This document shows positions 24,720 through 34,159 of a stretch of DNA of 64,000 nt, in pieces. The stretch's first letter is position 1. Every line of letters begins with the position of its first letter. The notes beneath the pieces are model-generated. The model searched no databases, was not told the origin of the DNA, and saw nothing but the letters and a program-made list of their open reading frames with translations. Origin of the DNA: Roseiarcus sp963764955 (GTDB taxonomy: Bacteria; Pseudomonadota; Alphaproteobacteria; Rhizobiales; Beijerinckiaceae). Both the position numbers and the translations under genes were made by a program. The DNA is taken from NCBI GenBank assembly GCA_963764955.1, contig CAVXVE010000007.1:140559-204558 (forward strand). Direction: 5' to 3'.

Positions 24720-27354
24720 CCATCGCACGAGGCGGCCGGCGAGTCGCCTTCTTGATCGGTGCCTCGGCCGCATCGAGACTCCCACATTTGTTGAATGGAC
24801 GCCAACGGTCCTGGTTCTTGGTCTCGGGCTCTTGGGATTGCAGCCTTTCGGCTTCGGCTCGGGGTATATCAGCGCAGTGTGCGTGATGGCCGGGATCTAC
24901 ATGATCCTGGCGATGGGCCTGAATATCGTGGTCGGCTACGCAGGTCTTCTCGATCTCGGCTATGCTGGCTTCTGGGCGGTTGGCGCTTATACGAGCGCGA
25001 TGCTCACCAGCACGGCAACATTCCATCCGGTGGGATTGTCCGTCTGGGCTGCGATGCCGTTCGCCGTCCTCGTCACGGTCGCCAGCGGCATCCTCCTTGG
25101 CCTCGTGACGTTGCGCGTTCGCGGGGACTACCTCGCTATCGTCACTCTTGGCTATGGCGAGATCGTCAGAATCATCGTGAATTCGTGGGACACGGTGACG
25201 AACGGACCCAACGGAGTCACCGACATCCCCCATCCAGAGCTATTCGGCTACAATTTCCGCCTCGACGCCCGGCCCTATGTGGCACTGACCTGGATATGCA
25301 TCGGCCTGCTTTATTGGCTGGTCGCGAACTTGTGGCGATCGCGAGTGGGGCGTGCATGGTACGCCACCCGCCAGGACGAGGACGCAGCGGAAAGCATCGG
25401 TGTCCCCACCTTCCGCATGAAGCTGCTGGCCTTCGGGCTTGGGGCCTCTACGGCAGGCTTTGCGGGCGTCCTTTACAGTTCCTTTGTAGGTTATATTGCG
25501 CCCACCAACTTCACGTTGACGACCGCAGTGATGATCTTGGCCGCGGTCGTCCTTGGTGGAATGGGCAACAGTAGTGGCGCGATCGTCGGAGCCACGATCA
25601 TCGTGCTCTTACCGGAACTTTTTCGCGATTTCGAGCAGGCGCGCTACCTCGTTTTCGGCGCTGTTCTCGTGCTCATGATGATAGTGCGCCCTGCCGGTCT
25701 GTTTCCAATGCGCCCGCGCCGATACAGGCTCCCACAACGTTCGGTGGATCCGGATCCGTCGTTAGGTTGGCGCCACAGACACGGCACCGGCATCCGCCTC
25801 GTCCAAGCCACTCCGAACGAGACCAGCACGTTCATCCTCGAATGCTTACGTGTGACGAAGCGCTTTGGCGGGCTGACTGCGGTCAAGAATGTCAGCTTCT
25901 CGGTACGAAAGGGTTCGATTTTCGCCGTCATAGGACCCAATGGCGCTGGGAAAAGTACGCTGTTCAATCTCGTAAGCGGCGCTGCACCCAGCGACAGGGG
26001 CGAAGTGCGCCTGTTCGACTCGTCGATCGCGGGACTGAGGCCCCACGCGATCGCCAAGCGCGGCGTCGCCCGCACTTTCCAGCTGATCCGTCTTTTTACT
26101 GACGTCTCCGTGGTCGAGAACGTCCTCGTCGGCGCGGACCTTCACAACGGCGGCACGCCGGTCGGGATCGCCATTGGCACGCGACGCGCGCGCGCAGCCG
26201 AGGCCGCGACGCTCGATGTCGTCAGCGATGTACTGCGCTTTTGTGGCATCGAACATTTGGCCACGTCGCTCGCCGGGGCGCTATCATATGGCGATCAGCG
26301 CCGCGTTGAGATTGCTCGCGCGCTCGCTTCGTCGCCGCGGCTATTACTGCTCGACGAGCCTGCGGCGGGGATGAACTCGAGCGAGCGGCAGGAGCTTATC
26401 GCCCTGATACGAAAAATCGCGGCTAGCGGCGTCACGATCCTGATCATTGAGCACGACGTTGGCCTCATAATGGGGATCTCGGATGAGGTCTTGGTCCTCG
26501 ATCACGGCGTGGTCATTGCGCAAGGCCGGCCCGAGGCGGTTCAGAGCGAGCCCACCGTGATCGAGGCCTATCTTGGCGCCGGCGGCGTCACGATCGCGGC
26601 GAGATCGGCATCACCCGCATCCGACACGCGACGGCAGGGCGGCGGTGTTCCGGCTTTGGAGGTGAGCGGCCTCAAGGTGCGGTATGGGCCTATCGAGGCC
26701 GTGCACGGCGTCGATCTCACAGTAAATGAGGGAGAGATTGTCTCGATTATCGGGGCGAACGGCGCCGGAAAGACGTCGAGCCTTCTCGCCATTAGCGGTG
26801 TTCATCGTGCGGCCGCGGGCACGATCGCGTTTCGTGGGACCCGGATCGAGTGCTCTCCCGCGCATAAGATCGCCGCCGCCGGGATTGCTCATGTGCCGGA
26901 GGGCAGGCGAATCTTTCCCCGAATGACGGTCTGGGAAAATCTTGCGATGGGCACCTATGCCGCCCATCGCGTCCCCTCGGATGACGACCTCGACTTCGTG
27001 TTCTCGCTATTTCCAGTTCTGAAGGAGCGCCTCAACCAGATCGGCGGCACGCTCTCGGGCGGCGAGCAACAGATGCTGGCAATGGGTCGCGCGCTTGTCG
27101 CGAGGCCCTCTGTGATGATGCTCGACGAGCCATCAATGGGCCTTGCGCCCCAAATGGTCGCCCGCGTCTTTGAACTCATCCGCGAAATCAACGATGCGGG
27201 AATAGCCATCCTCCTCGTCGAGCAAAATGCGCGGATGGCGCTGAACGCGTCGCAGCGCGCTTACGTCCTTGAGACAGGGCGTGTCCGCCTCTTCGGAGCC
27301 GCCGCCGAGCTGCTAGATAATCCCGCCCTTCAGGCCGCCTACTTAGGCGGTTGA
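24694..27354 (+). CDS. Fused LivM-LivG-LivF: Liv-type permease and both ATPases in one protein
   Basis: 886 residues in one uninterrupted frame from GTG 24694. Residues about 30-345 are a LivM permease (YAGLLDLGYAGFWAVGAYTSA, LGYGEIVRIIVNSWD, GGMGNSSGAIVGA). About 380-630 is a LivG ATPase (GPNGAGKST at about 415, RTFQLIRLF, LSYGDQRRVEIARAL, LLLLDEPAAGMN). About 650-886 is a LivF ATPase (GANGAGKTS, VPEGRRIFPRMTVWENL, LSGGEQQMLAMGRAL, MMLDEPSMGLAP, LVEQNARMAL). The joining linkers are short, Arg/Ser/Thr-rich and stop-free. LivM-LivG fusions are known; a triple fusion is unusual. The complex would need only LivK, LivH and this chain. Confidence 0.9.
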   Translation: MSASPLPGNHRTRRPASRLLDRCLGRIETPTFVEWTPTVLVLGLGLLGLQPFGFGSGYISAVCVMAGIYMILAMGLNIVVGYAGLLDLGYAGFWAVGAYTSAMLTSTATFHPVGLSVWAAMPFAVLVTVASGILLGLVTLRVRGDYLAIVTLGYGEIVRIIVNSWDTVTNGPNGVTDIPHPELFGYNFRLDARPYVALTWICIGLLYWLVANLWRSRVGRAWYATRQDEDAAESIGVPTFRMKLLAFGLGASTAGFAGVLYSSFVGYIAPTNFTLTTAVMILAAVVLGGMGNSSGAIVGATIIVLLPELFRDFEQARYLVFGAVLVLMMIVRPAGLFPMRPRRYRLPQRSVDPDPSLGWRHRHGTGIRLVQATPNETSTFILECLRVTKRFGGLTAVKNVSFSVRKGSIFAVIGPNGAGKSTLFNLVSGAAPSDRGEVRLFDSSIAGLRPHAIAKRGVARTFQLIRLFTDVSVVENVLVGADLHNGGTPVGIAIGTRRARAAEAATLDVVSDVLRFCGIEHLATSLAGALSYGDQRRVEIARALASSPRLLLLDEPAAGMNSSERQELIALIRKIAASGVTILIIEHDVGLIMGISDEVLVLDHGVVIAQGRPEAVQSEPTVIEAYLGAGGVTIAARSASPASDTRRQGGGVPALEVSGLKVRYGPIEAVHGVDLTVNEGEIVSIIGANGAGKTSSLLAISGVHRAAAGTIAFRGTRIECSPAHKIAAAGIAHVPEGRRIFPRMTVWENLAMGTYAAHRVPSDDDLDFVFSLFPVLKERLNQIGGTLSGGEQQMLAMGRALVARPSVMMLDEPSMGLAPQMVARVFELIREINDAGIAILLVEQNARMALNASQRAYVLETGRVRLFGAAAELLDNPALQAAYLGG

Positions 27355-27388
27355 AACACGATAACGCGAGCACAGCAGAGGACGAATT

Positions 27389-28612
27389 ATGCCTAAGATC
27401 AAACGCTCCGGCCAGGACTGGATTCTTGACCGTTTCGTCGGCGCGCTCGGGGTCAACGCTTTGATGCCGGGATTCATGAAGCTCATGGGCAGTCCTGTCA
27501 TGGGCTTCATCAACTCCGACCTCGAGCGGATTTCAGCACAGACAAGCGGCGTGTCCAGTATGCGCCGAAGTTACATCCGTGCAGCGAAATATCGCGAGGG
27601 GATTGCAAAGGAAGCGGAAGCGGACGGCCATCTTGTCACGGCGCGCCGTCACTATCATCTCGCGTCGCTCGCCTATGGCTTCGCGCAATACATGATCCAG
27701 GAGGATCATCATCCAGAAAAGCGAGCGCTGCACGACAAGTCGCAGGCGTGCTACGCCAAGGTAATCCAATATGCTGACACGCCGATCGAGAAGGTCGAAA
27801 TACCTTTCGAAGATACGCCGGAGTATGAGGCCCAGTCGTTTCCCGGATTGCTGCACCTCCCGGCAGGCCGCGGGCCTTGGCCTTGCGTGATCTTTCTGCC
27901 GGGGACCGACATGTACAAGGAACAGATTCCAAACCCCGAAGACAACATTCTTACTAAGCGGGGAATGGCGTGCCTCGCCCTCGACGGGCCGGGGCAAGGC
28001 GAAAGCTTGCTGCGCATGCTGAAGGTGCGGGTGGAAACCTGGAACTACGAACGCGCGGTCGCGGCGGCGATCGACTATCTGCAGACGCGGCCGGAGATCG
28101 ACAGCAGCAAAATCGCCGTGATGGGTGTCAGCACCGGCTCCTATTGGGCACCGCGCGCGGCTCTCTGGGAGGCGAGGCACAGCAACCGAATTAAGGCCGT
28201 GGTCGGCTTGATGGCTCAGTGGGACCCATCCTTCGTCACCGAGTTCGAGTATGCGCAACCGAATTTCAAAACGAACTACATGTATATGGCCGGGGTAGAC
28301 GAAGAGGCGGAATTCGATCGCCAGGCGCCATTTCATGCTCTCGACGATATTGCCGAGATCACCGCGCCGATCCTCGTCGCGCAAGGCGAGTTTGACGAAC
28401 TCTGTACGCCGGAGATTGTGGAGAAGATACTCTCCAAGGCCAAGGCGCCACATGAGCTGAGAATCTACGAAAATGAGTTTCACCCATTGGGCGGGGTGGC
28501 CGTCGAAGCCTTCGAGTGCGCGATCGACTGGATCAAGGACAGGCTCGAGGGCAAGCCCCTCCCGGACAAGCTGACACGCGCCATTCCGCATCCGCAGTTT
28601 CACGCGGGTTGA
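27389..28612 (+). CDS. Alpha/beta hydrolase (FrsA/DUF1100-like)
   Basis: 407 residues beginning 34 bases after the importer fusion and on the same strand. A helical N-terminal cap domain (about 1-140) is followed by an alpha/beta-hydrolase core: PCVIFLPGTDMYKE, LALDGPGQGES, nucleophile elbow GVSTGSYWAPR (Ser about residue 251), acid GEFDELCTPE and His in NEFHPLGG. The cap-plus-core layout resembles 2,6-dihydroxypseudooxynicotine hydrolase and related C-C or ester hydrolases. It probably acts on the compound imported by the Liv system. Confidence 0.85.
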   Translation: MPKIKRSGQDWILDRFVGALGVNALMPGFMKLMGSPVMGFINSDLERISAQTSGVSSMRRSYIRAAKYREGIAKEAEADGHLVTARRHYHLASLAYGFAQYMIQEDHHPEKRALHDKSQACYAKVIQYADTPIEKVEIPFEDTPEYEAQSFPGLLHLPAGRGPWPCVIFLPGTDMYKEQIPNPEDNILTKRGMACLALDGPGQGESLLRMLKVRVETWNYERAVAAAIDYLQTRPEIDSSKIAVMGVSTGSYWAPRAALWEARHSNRIKAVVGLMAQWDPSFVTEFEYAQPNFKTNYMYMAGVDEEAEFDRQAPFHALDDIAEITAPILVAQGEFDELCTPEIVEKILSKAKAPHELRIYENEFHPLGGVAVEAFECAIDWIKDRLEGKPLPDKLTRAIPHPQFHAG

Positions 28613-28706
28613 AAGGGCCCCGGTCCATGGGGCCAGGAATCCATCCGGTAAGTCAGGCCTCGCCAGCCACTATGCGTTGAGGCAAAGCCGGCAAATTGCC
28701 GTTTCA

Positions 28707-30176
28707 TCACTCAGGGAAGGCTGAGCCAGCACGGTTCCGCCTTGTGAAGTCCGTTCCTGGTGTCAATCGGCTCGCGCCGCTTCGAAAGTCGGCGATCACT
28801 CCCGCCGCGACCGCGCTGTGAATAGCTGCGCCGATGGCGGCCGCATGTCGAATACGCGGCGCCTCCACTGTCCGACCCAAGACATTTGCCATCGTCTGCA
28901 TGACGAAAGGACTTCTCTCCGCGACTCCGCTCGCAAAAATGACTCGCGAAAGCGGCGCGCCTCCGGAAATCAAGCGCTCGACGATGCTTCGCGCCCCGAA
29001 ACACAATGACTCGATCAGAGCCCGATAAACATCCATCGGCGTTGTCTTCAGGGTCATGCCGATCAGTAAACCGCTCACGCTCGAATCGGAGAGCGGAGAG
29101 CGCGAGCCATTCCACCAGTCCAAGGCGACGAGGTCGGATTCGCCGGGCGGGCGATCCACGAGTGCGGATTCGAATCGGGCAAAGCTATCGTCGGCAAACT
29201 GCGCCCCGGCGAACTCGCGCACAAACCAACCGAGCATATCTCCAAAGGCAGGTTGACCGGCCTCGTAACACCAGAGACCAGGAATCACGCCGTCGCGCGC
29301 CACGCCTTCGATTCCTGCCGGAAGTGGGCGCGGCGAGTCGTCGAGCAAGAGATAAGCCGCGGAAGTGCCCAGCGCGCCGACGAATGTCCCCGGCTCAGTA
29401 GCTCCAACCGCAGGCATCATAACATGGGAGTCGATGACTGCCACGGCGACGACGGGTTCGCCGAGAATCCCGCAGCGTCGCCGCCAGCTCTCCTGAAGCT
29501 TTCCCGCCGAACGCCCGACGTCGACCGGAGGGGCCAGCTTATCAATCAGACCGGGGACGACGTCTTTCGGGTAGCCGTCCGTAATGGAATACTGAGCCTT
29601 GTAGGCCGCGAAGTCCGTGCTTCGCGTTTCGCGTCCCGTCAGCCGCCAGACGATCCAGTCGCCCAACTCGATGAAGCGAGATGAGCGGGACCAAAGCCCC
29701 GGTGCCTCTTCGGCCATCTGCGCCGCCTTTGGCAGCAACCACTCGCCGGAAACCTTGCCGCCGAAATTCGCGAGGTACGGTCCTCCGCGCGCATTGATTC
29801 TGTCCGCCCAAGGTTGAGCCGCGTGGTGTTTCCATAGCTTGACGTAGGCGTGCGGCTCTTGCGGATGCTCAGAGGACAGCGGCGCTCCGCTCTCGGTGGC
29901 TGGCATCGGGGAACTCGCCGTGAAACCGACCCCAATTCCCTTGACCGCGCGACCCCGTCCGAGGGCCGCCAACAGCGCCTCCGCTGCCTCGACGTAGTCT
30001 GAAGCATCCTGAAGCGCCCAGTTGGAGGGCAGAGGCTCGCCTCCCGGCAGGCTCGCGGTCATGATTCCATGCCGGTAGGGGTGGGTCGCCTCACCAACCA
30101 GCTCGCCGGTCCAAGCGTCCAAGAGCACGCCGCGCGCAGACTTGCTGCCGTAGTCGAGGCCGATCAGAAAACTCAC
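28707..30176 (-). CDS. FGGY-family carbohydrate kinase (ribulokinase-like)
   Basis: GTG 30176 was chosen because the family start VSFLIGLDYGSKSARGVLLD follows at once; TTG 30197 is an alternative. N-terminal FGGY phosphate-1 motif (LDYGSKS), then WLLPKAAQMAEEAPGLW, GALGTSAAY, and the C-terminal ATP motif VIFASGVAERSPFVMQTMANVLG. 489 residues. AraB-like members phosphorylate ketopentoses or pentitols. It is the last gene of the ABC sugar operon, so it probably phosphorylates the imported sugar or the ketose made by the SDR. Confidence 0.85.
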   Translation of the reverse strand: MSFLIGLDYGSKSARGVLLDAWTGELVGEATHPYRHGIMTASLPGGEPLPSNWALQDASDYVEAAEALLAALGRGRAVKGIGVGFTASSPMPATESGAPLSSEHPQEPHAYVKLWKHHAAQPWADRINARGGPYLANFGGKVSGEWLLPKAAQMAEEAPGLWSRSSRFIELGDWIVWRLTGRETRSTDFAAYKAQYSITDGYPKDVVPGLIDKLAPPVDVGRSAGKLQESWRRRCGILGEPVVAVAVIDSHVMMPAVGATEPGTFVGALGTSAAYLLLDDSPRPLPAGIEGVARDGVIPGLWCYEAGQPAFGDMLGWFVREFAGAQFADDSFARFESALVDRPPGESDLVALDWWNGSRSPLSDSSVSGLLIGMTLKTTPMDVYRALIESLCFGARSIVERLISGGAPLSRVIFASGVAERSPFVMQTMANVLGRTVEAPRIRHAAAIGAAIHSAVAAGVIADFRSGASRLTPGTDFTRRNRAGSAFPE

Positions 30177-30230
30177 TTCCAAGGCGTCCCCTACCAAGCT
30201 CGGCCTGCGGAATGTCGTTCGACGCGGGCG

Positions 30231-30998
30231 CTACCAGAGCGTATAGCCGCCGTCGACCACGAAGACCGTCCCGGTGATGAAAGAGCCCGCGTCGCTCGCA
30301 AAAAGGAGAGCCGCCGGAGCGATCTCATCGGCAGTCGCATAACGTTGCATTGGAACTTCGTCGCGCCAATAATGCCGATACTCTTCATACTCCGAACTCG
30401 CGATTTCCGTTTTCACGTAGCCAGGCGCGATGGCGTTCACCCGGATCCCCTTGGGAGCCCACTCGGCTGCAAGCGATCGGGTCAAATGGTGGACAGCCGC
30501 CTTGCTGATCCCGTAGGGAGAATGCCATTGCGGCCGATTGATAATCATGCCGGAAATCGATCCGATGTTGATGATCGAACCAGAGCCGCGGGCGACCATG
30601 TGTCGCCCAGCGATTTGGCTCGCCATCCAGACGCTGTCGAGGTTCGTTTCGAACATCCGTCGCCATTCCAGGTCGCTGAGCGTGAGCGCATCGGCATGCG
30701 CGCCGATGCCGGCGTTGTTCACCCAGACATCTATTGGACCGAGCGATTCCGAGATGAAGGCCAACGCGGATTCAAGCTCGGCGCGCTTCGTGACGTCGGC
30801 TTTCACCGAGACCGCCTTGTTTCCGATAGTCTCAAGGTCCGCCAGGCTCCCCTGACTCATTTTCTCGTCTCGCGCGACGATGGCCACGGCGGCTCCGGCC
30901 TCGGCAAACCCAACCGCGATGCCCTTGCCGATTCCTCTGTTGCCTCCCGTCACTACCGCGACTTTGCCGTGCAGCGAAAATTTGTCTAGGATCGACAT
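30231..30998 (-). CDS. SDR-family oxidoreductase
   Basis: 255 residues, classical short-chain dehydrogenase: VAVVTGGNRGIGKGIAVGF (NAD(P) binding), VNNAGIG, the catalytic Ser in IINIGSISGM, YGISKAAVHHL (Tyr-x3-Lys), and C-terminal SFITGTVFVVDGGYTLW. It starts 6 bases after the ATPase stop (31005), inside the operon. It probably oxidises a polyol or aldose to a ketose for the downstream kinase. Confidence 0.9.
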   Translation of the reverse strand: MSILDKFSLHGKVAVVTGGNRGIGKGIAVGFAEAGAAVAIVARDEKMSQGSLADLETIGNKAVSVKADVTKRAELESALAFISESLGPIDVWVNNAGIGAHADALTLSDLEWRRMFETNLDSVWMASQIAGRHMVARGSGSIINIGSISGMIINRPQWHSPYGISKAAVHHLTRSLAAEWAPKGIRVNAIAPGYVKTEIASSEYEEYRHYWRDEVPMQRYATADEIAPAALLFASDAGSFITGTVFVVDGGYTLW

Positions 30999-31004
30999 CG
31001 CAGC

Positions 31005-31832
31005 TTAACTCTGTTGGACCGCGCGCAGTGGGGTCGGAAGGGCGGAAGCCACTTGCTCGGGTCGCAAAGCTCCCGTCATCACCGCTACGACTTCGCTCAT
31101 TTCCGTTGTCCTCGGACTGACGACCACGGCGCGTCGTCCAAGTCGGTGAATGTGAATCCGATCGGCGATCTCAAAAACCTCGGGCATCGAATGGCTGATT
31201 AGGACGACCGAGAGGCCGTGATCCCGGACGCGCCGGATGAGTTCGAGCACCTGCTTTGTTTCCCGAACCCCGAGCGCGGCGGTCGGCTCGTCGAGGATGA
31301 CGACCTTGCGGCCCCAGGCAGCGGCGCGGGCGACGGCGACCGCCTGGCGCTGTCCGCCCGACAATGTTTCCACGGTCTGCCGGATGGACTGAACGCGAAT
31401 TCCAAGCGTCTCCATATGCTCCGCCGCCTGCGACCGCATGCGCCTCTTGTCTAGCTGACGGAAGGCGACGCCGAGTGGGCCAGGCTTTCGGATCTCGCGT
31501 CCCAGAAACATGTTCTGCGCGATATCGAGTTGGGTTGCGACTGCAAGCTCCTGATACACGGTCTCGATCCCGGCAAGTCGCGCAGCCAGTGGGTTCAAGA
31601 ACTGCACCGAGTGCCCCTCGAGGTAGATTTCCCCCGCGTCAGGAACGGTGGCTCCCGAGAGAGTCTTGATGAGTGTCGACTTGCCGGCTCCGTTGTCGCC
31701 GACGACTGCAAGAATCTCGCCCTTGACCAGGTCAAAATCCGCGTCCTGTATCGCAACGACATGGCCGTAGCGCTTTGTCAGCCCCCGCGCCTGCATCGCG
31801 AGGTTGGGGTCCGGTAGGAAGCTATCGCTCAT
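31005..31832 (-). CDS. Sugar ABC transporter ATP-binding protein (single-domain, FrcA-like)
   Basis: 275 residues with Walker A VGDNGAGKSTLIKTLSGA, signature TLSGGQRQAVAVARA and Walker B VVILDEPTAALG. Carbohydrate importers of the Rbs type usually have a double-length ATPase; this single-domain form matches the rhizobial FrcA type. The start overlaps the permease stop by 4 bases (31829-31832). Confidence 0.9.
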   Translation of the reverse strand: MSDSFLPDPNLAMQARGLTKRYGHVVAIQDADFDLVKGEILAVVGDNGAGKSTLIKTLSGATVPDAGEIYLEGHSVQFLNPLAARLAGIETVYQELAVATQLDIAQNMFLGREIRKPGPLGVAFRQLDKRRMRSQAAEHMETLGIRVQSIRQTVETLSGGQRQAVAVARAAAWGRKVVILDEPTAALGVRETKQVLELIRRVRDHGLSVVLISHSMPEVFEIADRIHIHRLGRRAVVVSPRTTEMSEVVAVMTGALRPEQVASALPTPLRAVQQS

Positions 31833-32869
31833 GCGCGCTGGCCCCGGCCCAGATATTGGTCCGCGCCAACGGCAAGCATGACGAGGGCGCCGGTCGCGAT
31901 CTCCTGGTAGAGCGAATCGATGCCGGCCTGTGTCAGCCCATTCTTGAGCGCAACGACGATCAGCGTGCCAATGAACGTGCCGGCCACGCCTCCCCGACCG
32001 CCGAACAGACTCGTGCCACCGATGACGACCGCAGTGATGCTATCGAGATTAGCAAGCTGGTAACCGCTTGGATCGGCGATCGGGGTTCGACCCAGCGCCT
32101 GCCACGCGGCGAAGGCGTAGAAAACCCCTGCGAGCGCGTAGACGCTGAAGACGACGCGTGTAACGTCTACGCCGTTGAGCCGTGCCGCGGCCGGCGAATT
32201 CCCGATCGCGTAGACGCGAACGCCCCACGCCGTTTCATTGAGCGTGTAGCCCAGGACGAGGGTCAACAGGACCCAAAGCATCATCCCGTAGGTTGCCGTG
32301 AACTGGCCTATGTCCGGTCCCGTGCCGAGCACGGAAAGCAGGTCCGAGTTGATCGGATAGCTTCGTGACTCGGCGTAGAGTCGCGCGCCTGCGGCTATGA
32401 TCGTGTACAGACCGAGCGTTGCAATAAACGGCGGCAGACGAAACCAAGCAATCACGACTCCGTTGACGGAGGCGAAGACGACACAGGCGATGAAACCCAG
32501 CGCCATTGCCGTCAAGGGATCGCCATGCGAAGCGAAGCTGCCGGCGACCACGGTTCCGAGCACCATAATCGCACCGTTCGCAAGATCGATCCCCGAAACG
32601 AGAACGACTAGGGTCTGCCCGAGCGCCAGCGTGCCGATGACCACCGACTGCTGGGCGATCAGCGACATGTTGCCGGGGTTCATGAAGGTTGAGGTCGTCG
32701 CTGAGAAGACGACAACGATGACAATCAGCGCAACAAGCGGCCCCGCCGTCGGATAGACGAAGAGCCTGCGAATTGGGCGGCCAAATGTCAGCGAAGAAGC
32801 GGCGGGTGCCGCCCCTTCGGGGCTTGTCTCGAACGTCGTTCCTCGGATCTCCGGACCCCTGGAGGTCAT
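31829..32869 (-). CDS. Sugar ABC transporter permease (RbsC/FrcC-like)
   Basis: 346 residues, about ten hydrophobic helices, with GQTLVVLVSGIDLANGAIMVLGTVV and VVIGGTSLFGGRGGVAGTFIGTL, the branched-chain-type permease motif of the CUT2 family. It overlaps both neighbours by 4 bases (ATGA), so the operon is translationally coupled. Confidence 0.9.
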   Translation of the reverse strand: MTSRGPEIRGTTFETSPEGAAPAASSLTFGRPIRRLFVYPTAGPLVALIVIVVVFSATTSTFMNPGNMSLIAQQSVVIGTLALGQTLVVLVSGIDLANGAIMVLGTVVAGSFASHGDPLTAMALGFIACVVFASVNGVVIAWFRLPPFIATLGLYTIIAAGARLYAESRSYPINSDLLSVLGTGPDIGQFTATYGMMLWVLLTLVLGYTLNETAWGVRVYAIGNSPAAARLNGVDVTRVVFSVYALAGVFYAFAAWQALGRTPIADPSGYQLANLDSITAVVIGGTSLFGGRGGVAGTFIGTLIVVALKNGLTQAGIDSLYQEIATGALVMLAVGADQYLGRGQRA

Positions 32870-33876
32870 GCGCCCCAGCAGTTTTCAAGCCCCCATTTGG
32901 AATCCTTCGATTCGATTCCGGGGACTGGGTGATCCGTGATCAGAACGGTGCCCGTGTTGTGGAAACCGCTGGGCTCCTCGCCGTCGTTGACAGCCTTGAT
33001 GATGGACTCGACGGCCATCTGACCCATGCGATCCGGGAACTGCATCACCGTGGCGCCGATCGTGCCGTCCGCCACGCTGTGGACGCCCGAGCAGCTGCCG
33101 TCGATCGACGTTACAAGCACGTCGCGCTTAGCCTTCTTGATCGCAAAATGCGCGCCTTGCGCCGCGGGCTCGTTGATCGTGTAGAGCACGTTGATGTCGG
33201 GATGGGCGGAAAGGAGATTCTCCATCGCGGTCTGGCCAGTTTCCGCATTGCCCATATTAAGCCCAGATCCGGCGATCTCCGGATCGCCCTCCTTGACGCC
33301 GAACCCTTTCAGGAAGCCATCGTGTCTGGCTTTCGACGTCTTGTCCGAGAGGTCGTAGTCAAGCATCGCGATGTGAGCGGTATTCCCGCCCATCGATGCT
33401 TTGGCCCACTGACCAATCAGTACTCCAGCCTCAAAATTGTCAGTCTCGTAAGCTGCTTCCGCCGCGTCGCGAGGTTGAAGGGAAGTGTTAGTGGTGACCA
33501 CGATAATCCCGGCATCGCGCGCCTTCTTGACGATTGGCACGAGTGCGGTGGCGTTGGCGGGATCAAGGGTGATCCCCTTCACTCCGCGATTGATCATGTT
33601 CTCGATCGCGGCGATTTGCGTGGCCGAGTCGCCAGCGGTCTTGGCCTCTGCCGTCATCACTTCGAGACCATGTTTTTTCGCCGTGTCGACGGCGGCCTTC
33701 TCAAGCTTGCCGAAGAACGGATTGGCGAGCTGCAGCTCGACAATGCCGATCAGGAACTTCTTGTCTTCGGCGCGGACAGCCAGCGGCGCGAGTATTGTGC
33801 AGACCGTGGCTGCCGCCATTGAGTAGCCAACATAGGCACTAAGACGTCGCGTTGCCCGGCCTTTTTCCTTTGACAT
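32866..33876 (-). CDS. Sugar ABC transporter substrate-binding protein (RbsB/FrcB-like)
   Basis: 336 residues with a signal peptide (MAAATVCTILAPLAVRAE, cleavage about residue 37). The type 1 binding fold has IGIVELQLANPFFGKLEKAAVDTAKK, NMINRGVKGITLDPANATALVPIVKKARDAGIIVVTTNT and GSCSGVHSVADGTIGATVMQ. First gene of the importer operon; the 283-base gap up to the ROK gene should hold its promoter. Probable ligand: a pentose, hexose or polyol. Confidence 0.9.
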   Translation of the reverse strand: MSKEKGRATRRLSAYVGYSMAAATVCTILAPLAVRAEDKKFLIGIVELQLANPFFGKLEKAAVDTAKKHGLEVMTAEAKTAGDSATQIAAIENMINRGVKGITLDPANATALVPIVKKARDAGIIVVTTNTSLQPRDAAEAAYETDNFEAGVLIGQWAKASMGGNTAHIAMLDYDLSDKTSKARHDGFLKGFGVKEGDPEIAGSGLNMGNAETGQTAMENLLSAHPDINVLYTINEPAAQGAHFAIKKAKRDVLVTSIDGSCSGVHSVADGTIGATVMQFPDRMGQMAVESIIKAVNDGEEPSGFHNTGTVLITDHPVPGIESKDSKWGLENCWGA

Positions 33877-34159
33877 GCGTTCCTCCTGTCATCGCGGTGA
33901 CTGCAAGGGTCTCCGGAACTTTCGCCGGCGCTTGTTCGACGACGGTCCTCCGACGCGCGTCAAAGCGCGCGCGCTCGGTCCAAGAGTTCAGGAAAAATTG
34001 CTCGCGGCGGCAGAGCGTCAGCCGATAATCGCCTCCCTTGCACGACCTTTTGAGGTCGCTTCTCTCTCGCGCGCCTCAAATTACACGGTTTAGCGTGTTT
34101 GTCTACAAAAAGATTGGTATTTTTGTCTGATCATGAACATTAATGTCTGCGCGCGGCGG

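Noticed and set aside
27533..28603. 356-codon antisense frame opposite the alpha/beta hydrolase
   Set aside because: The sense strand has a clear catalytic triad and operon context; the antisense frame has no motif.
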